From positions 1 to 37,069 of the forward strand of contig CAIYTE010000156.1 in the NCBI GenBank assembly GCA_903929045.1: 37,069 nt of DNA, read 5' to 3'. A program made the position numbers and the translations under genes. This document shows, one piece after another, positions 36,034-37,069 of this stretch. The notes under the pieces were generated by a model. It was not told the origin of the DNA. It did not search any database and was given only the letters and a program-made list of their open reading frames with translations. Source of the DNA: an uncultured Hyphomicrobiales bacterium. GTDB taxonomy: Bacteria; Pseudomonadota; Alphaproteobacteria; Rhizobiales; Xanthobacteraceae. Position 1 is the stretch's first letter; each line of letters starts with the position of its first letter.

Positions 36034-36046
36034 CTGTATTATACAG
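36034..36046. promoter_or_regulatory. 13-bp palindrome in divergent spacer
   Basis: CTGTAT-T-ATACAG is perfectly symmetric. It lies 26 bp before the secreted-protein start and 82 bp before rsmE. It contains TATTAT/TATACA stretches that could serve as -10 elements. Confidence 0.35.
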
Positions 36047-36127
36047 GCGATTGCGCGGGGAGTGTTTTATAACAACCCGCCGAATACGTCGGGAAGGCGG
36101 CAAAGACCGCATAAATCTGGAACCTGA

Positions 36128-36877
36128 ATGCCGCGTTACGATTTCCGCACCCCCCGCATTTTCGTGACTTTCCCGCTCGCCAAGGGTGAGGGCGTCCCGC
36201 TCGACCGCGATCAGGCCAATTACCTGATCAATGTCCTGCGGTTGAGCCAGGGTGACGGCGTTTTGCTGTTCAACGGCCGTGACGGGGAATGGCAGGCGGT
36301 CTTAACGGGGAACGGCAAAAAGTCCCTGTCCGCAGTGGTCGGCGAGCGTACGCGCGAGCAGCCGCCGGCGCTCGATTTGCACTTCCTGTTTGCCCCCCTG
36401 AAACACGCCCGGCTCGACTACACGGTGCAAAAAGCTGTCGAAATGGGCGTTTCGCGCATCCAGCCCGTCATCACCCAGCACACCCAGGTGGCGCGGCTCA
36501 ATCTCGACCGCATGCGTGCCAATGTCGTCGAAGCGGCGCAGCAATGCGGCGTTTTGACCTTGCCCGAGGTCATGGAGGCGGTGCCGTTCAAGACCATCGC
36601 GGGCGAGGCCGACGCTGGCCGGCTCCTCATCTTTTGCGACGAGGACGCCGAGGTGAAGGATCCGGTGGCGGTCCTGGCCGCGCACCGGCAGGCTCAGGCG
36701 CCGTTGGCCGTGCTCATAGGTCCGGAAGGCGGCTTTTCCGAAGGCGAGCGCGACATGCTGATGAAACGGCCAAATATCGTGCGGCTGTCGCTCGGCCCCC
36801 GCATTCTGCGTGCCGATACCGCCGCCGTGGCGGCGCTGGCGGTCGTGCAGGCGGTGTTGGGTGATTGGTCGGTGTGA
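36128..36877 (+). CDS. rsmE: 16S rRNA (uracil(1498)-N(3))-methyltransferase
   Basis: A 249-residue SPOUT methyltransferase that makes m3U1498 in 16S rRNA. The N-terminal PUA-like domain (1-75) includes H/N-Y-L-I-N-V-L-R-L near residue 29. The knotted SAM domain carries I-G-P-E-G-G-F-S near residue 197 and L-G-P-R-I-L-R-A-D-T-A near 220, both diagnostic. The family's K-x-x-x-x-D-Y/V-Q-K-A-x-E-M-G-V segment is present near 95-110. It is divergent from the ubiA operon. Its last codons form the first unit of a degenerate downstream tandem repeat. Confidence 0.96.
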   Translation: MPRYDFRTPRIFVTFPLAKGEGVPLDRDQANYLINVLRLSQGDGVLLFNGRDGEWQAVLTGNGKKSLSAVVGERTREQPPALDLHFLFAPLKHARLDYTVQKAVEMGVSRIQPVITQHTQVARLNLDRMRANVVEAAQQCGVLTLPEVMEAVPFKTIAGEADAGRLLIFCDEDAEVKDPVAVLAAHRQAQAPLAVLIGPEGGFSEGERDMLMKRPNIVRLSLGPRILRADTAAVAALAVVQAVLGDWSV

Positions 36878-37036
36878 CCGGGGTTTGGGTCGGCGTTACC
36901 GGGGCTCGGTCAGTGTTGCTTGTACGATTGGTTGGTGCTGACCGGGGCGTAGTCGCTGTGGTCCGGATGATCGGTTGGTGCCACCGAGGCTTGGTCGGTG
37001 TGGTTTGGATGATTGATTGGTGCGTTTGATCCGCCC
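36863..37036. repeat. Degenerate tandem repeat after rsmE
   Basis: Units opening GATTGGTCGGTG, GATTGGTTGGTG, GATCGGTTGGTG and GATTGATTGGTG start at 36863, 36926, 36969 and 37011. The inner spacings are 43 and 42 bp. The first unit includes the rsmE stop. No coding frame uses it. Confidence 0.6.
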
Positions 37037-37069
37037 AAAAAAGATTTCGGCGCGGTTGCCGGCCCCAGG

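Overview
The window looks like chromosome of a GC-rich alphaproteobacterium of the Rhizobiales (Bradyrhizobium/Pseudolabrys-like). The signs are several Bug-family (TctC) binding proteins, a consensus EcfG stress promoter, a metF-metH operon led by an ArsR-methyltransferase fusion, and the ubiA/rsmE neighbourhood. The taxonomic call rests on gene content and is an inference. No rRNA, tRNA, CRISPR array or intact insertion sequence was seen.

1-12,933: a catabolic island. A truncated cupin gene runs off the left edge and diverges from a CysB-like LysR regulator. Then, all on the plus strand, come a divergent Ldh-family dehydrogenase, a LigI-like amidohydrolase, a second Ldh paralogue, an MFS permease, two isocitrate-lyase/PEP-mutase family enzymes, a complete tripartite tricarboxylate transporter (tctC-tctB-tctA), a Gfo/Idh/MocA oxidoreductase and a second Bug binding protein. 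Together they suggest uptake and stepwise oxidation, hydrolysis and C-C cleavage of an unknown polycarboxylate. A 9+5+9 inverted repeat lies before the MFS gene.

13,380-15,755: an accessory patch with an orphan class III cyclase-like protein, an M19 dipeptidase and a 3' remnant of a probable MBL-fold hydrolase gene.

15,756-24,103: trmO diverges from a methionine-cycle operon (ArsR-methyltransferase fusion, metF, metH). Just after metH lies a small islet of two unknown, less GC-rich genes (membrane protein and secreted protein). It is bounded on the far side by a second, diverged copy of the last ~100 bp of metH. This is the most striking structure in the window: an apparent insertion that replaced the metH 3' end and left the displaced end behind. 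Beyond it are a REP-like repeat, a minus-strand terminator and a 27-residue membrane protein gene that is easily overlooked.

24,487-31,085: a solitary Bug protein, a DUF2798 protein, an extensin-like lipoprotein, an 873-residue mechanosensitive channel with two CHASE-like sensor units, and an SDR oxidoreductase with a consensus EcfG promoter.

31,086-37,069: an autotransporter interrupted by a one-base frameshift in an A4 run, then ubiA, a small secreted protein and rsmE, followed by a degenerate tandem repeat at the right edge.
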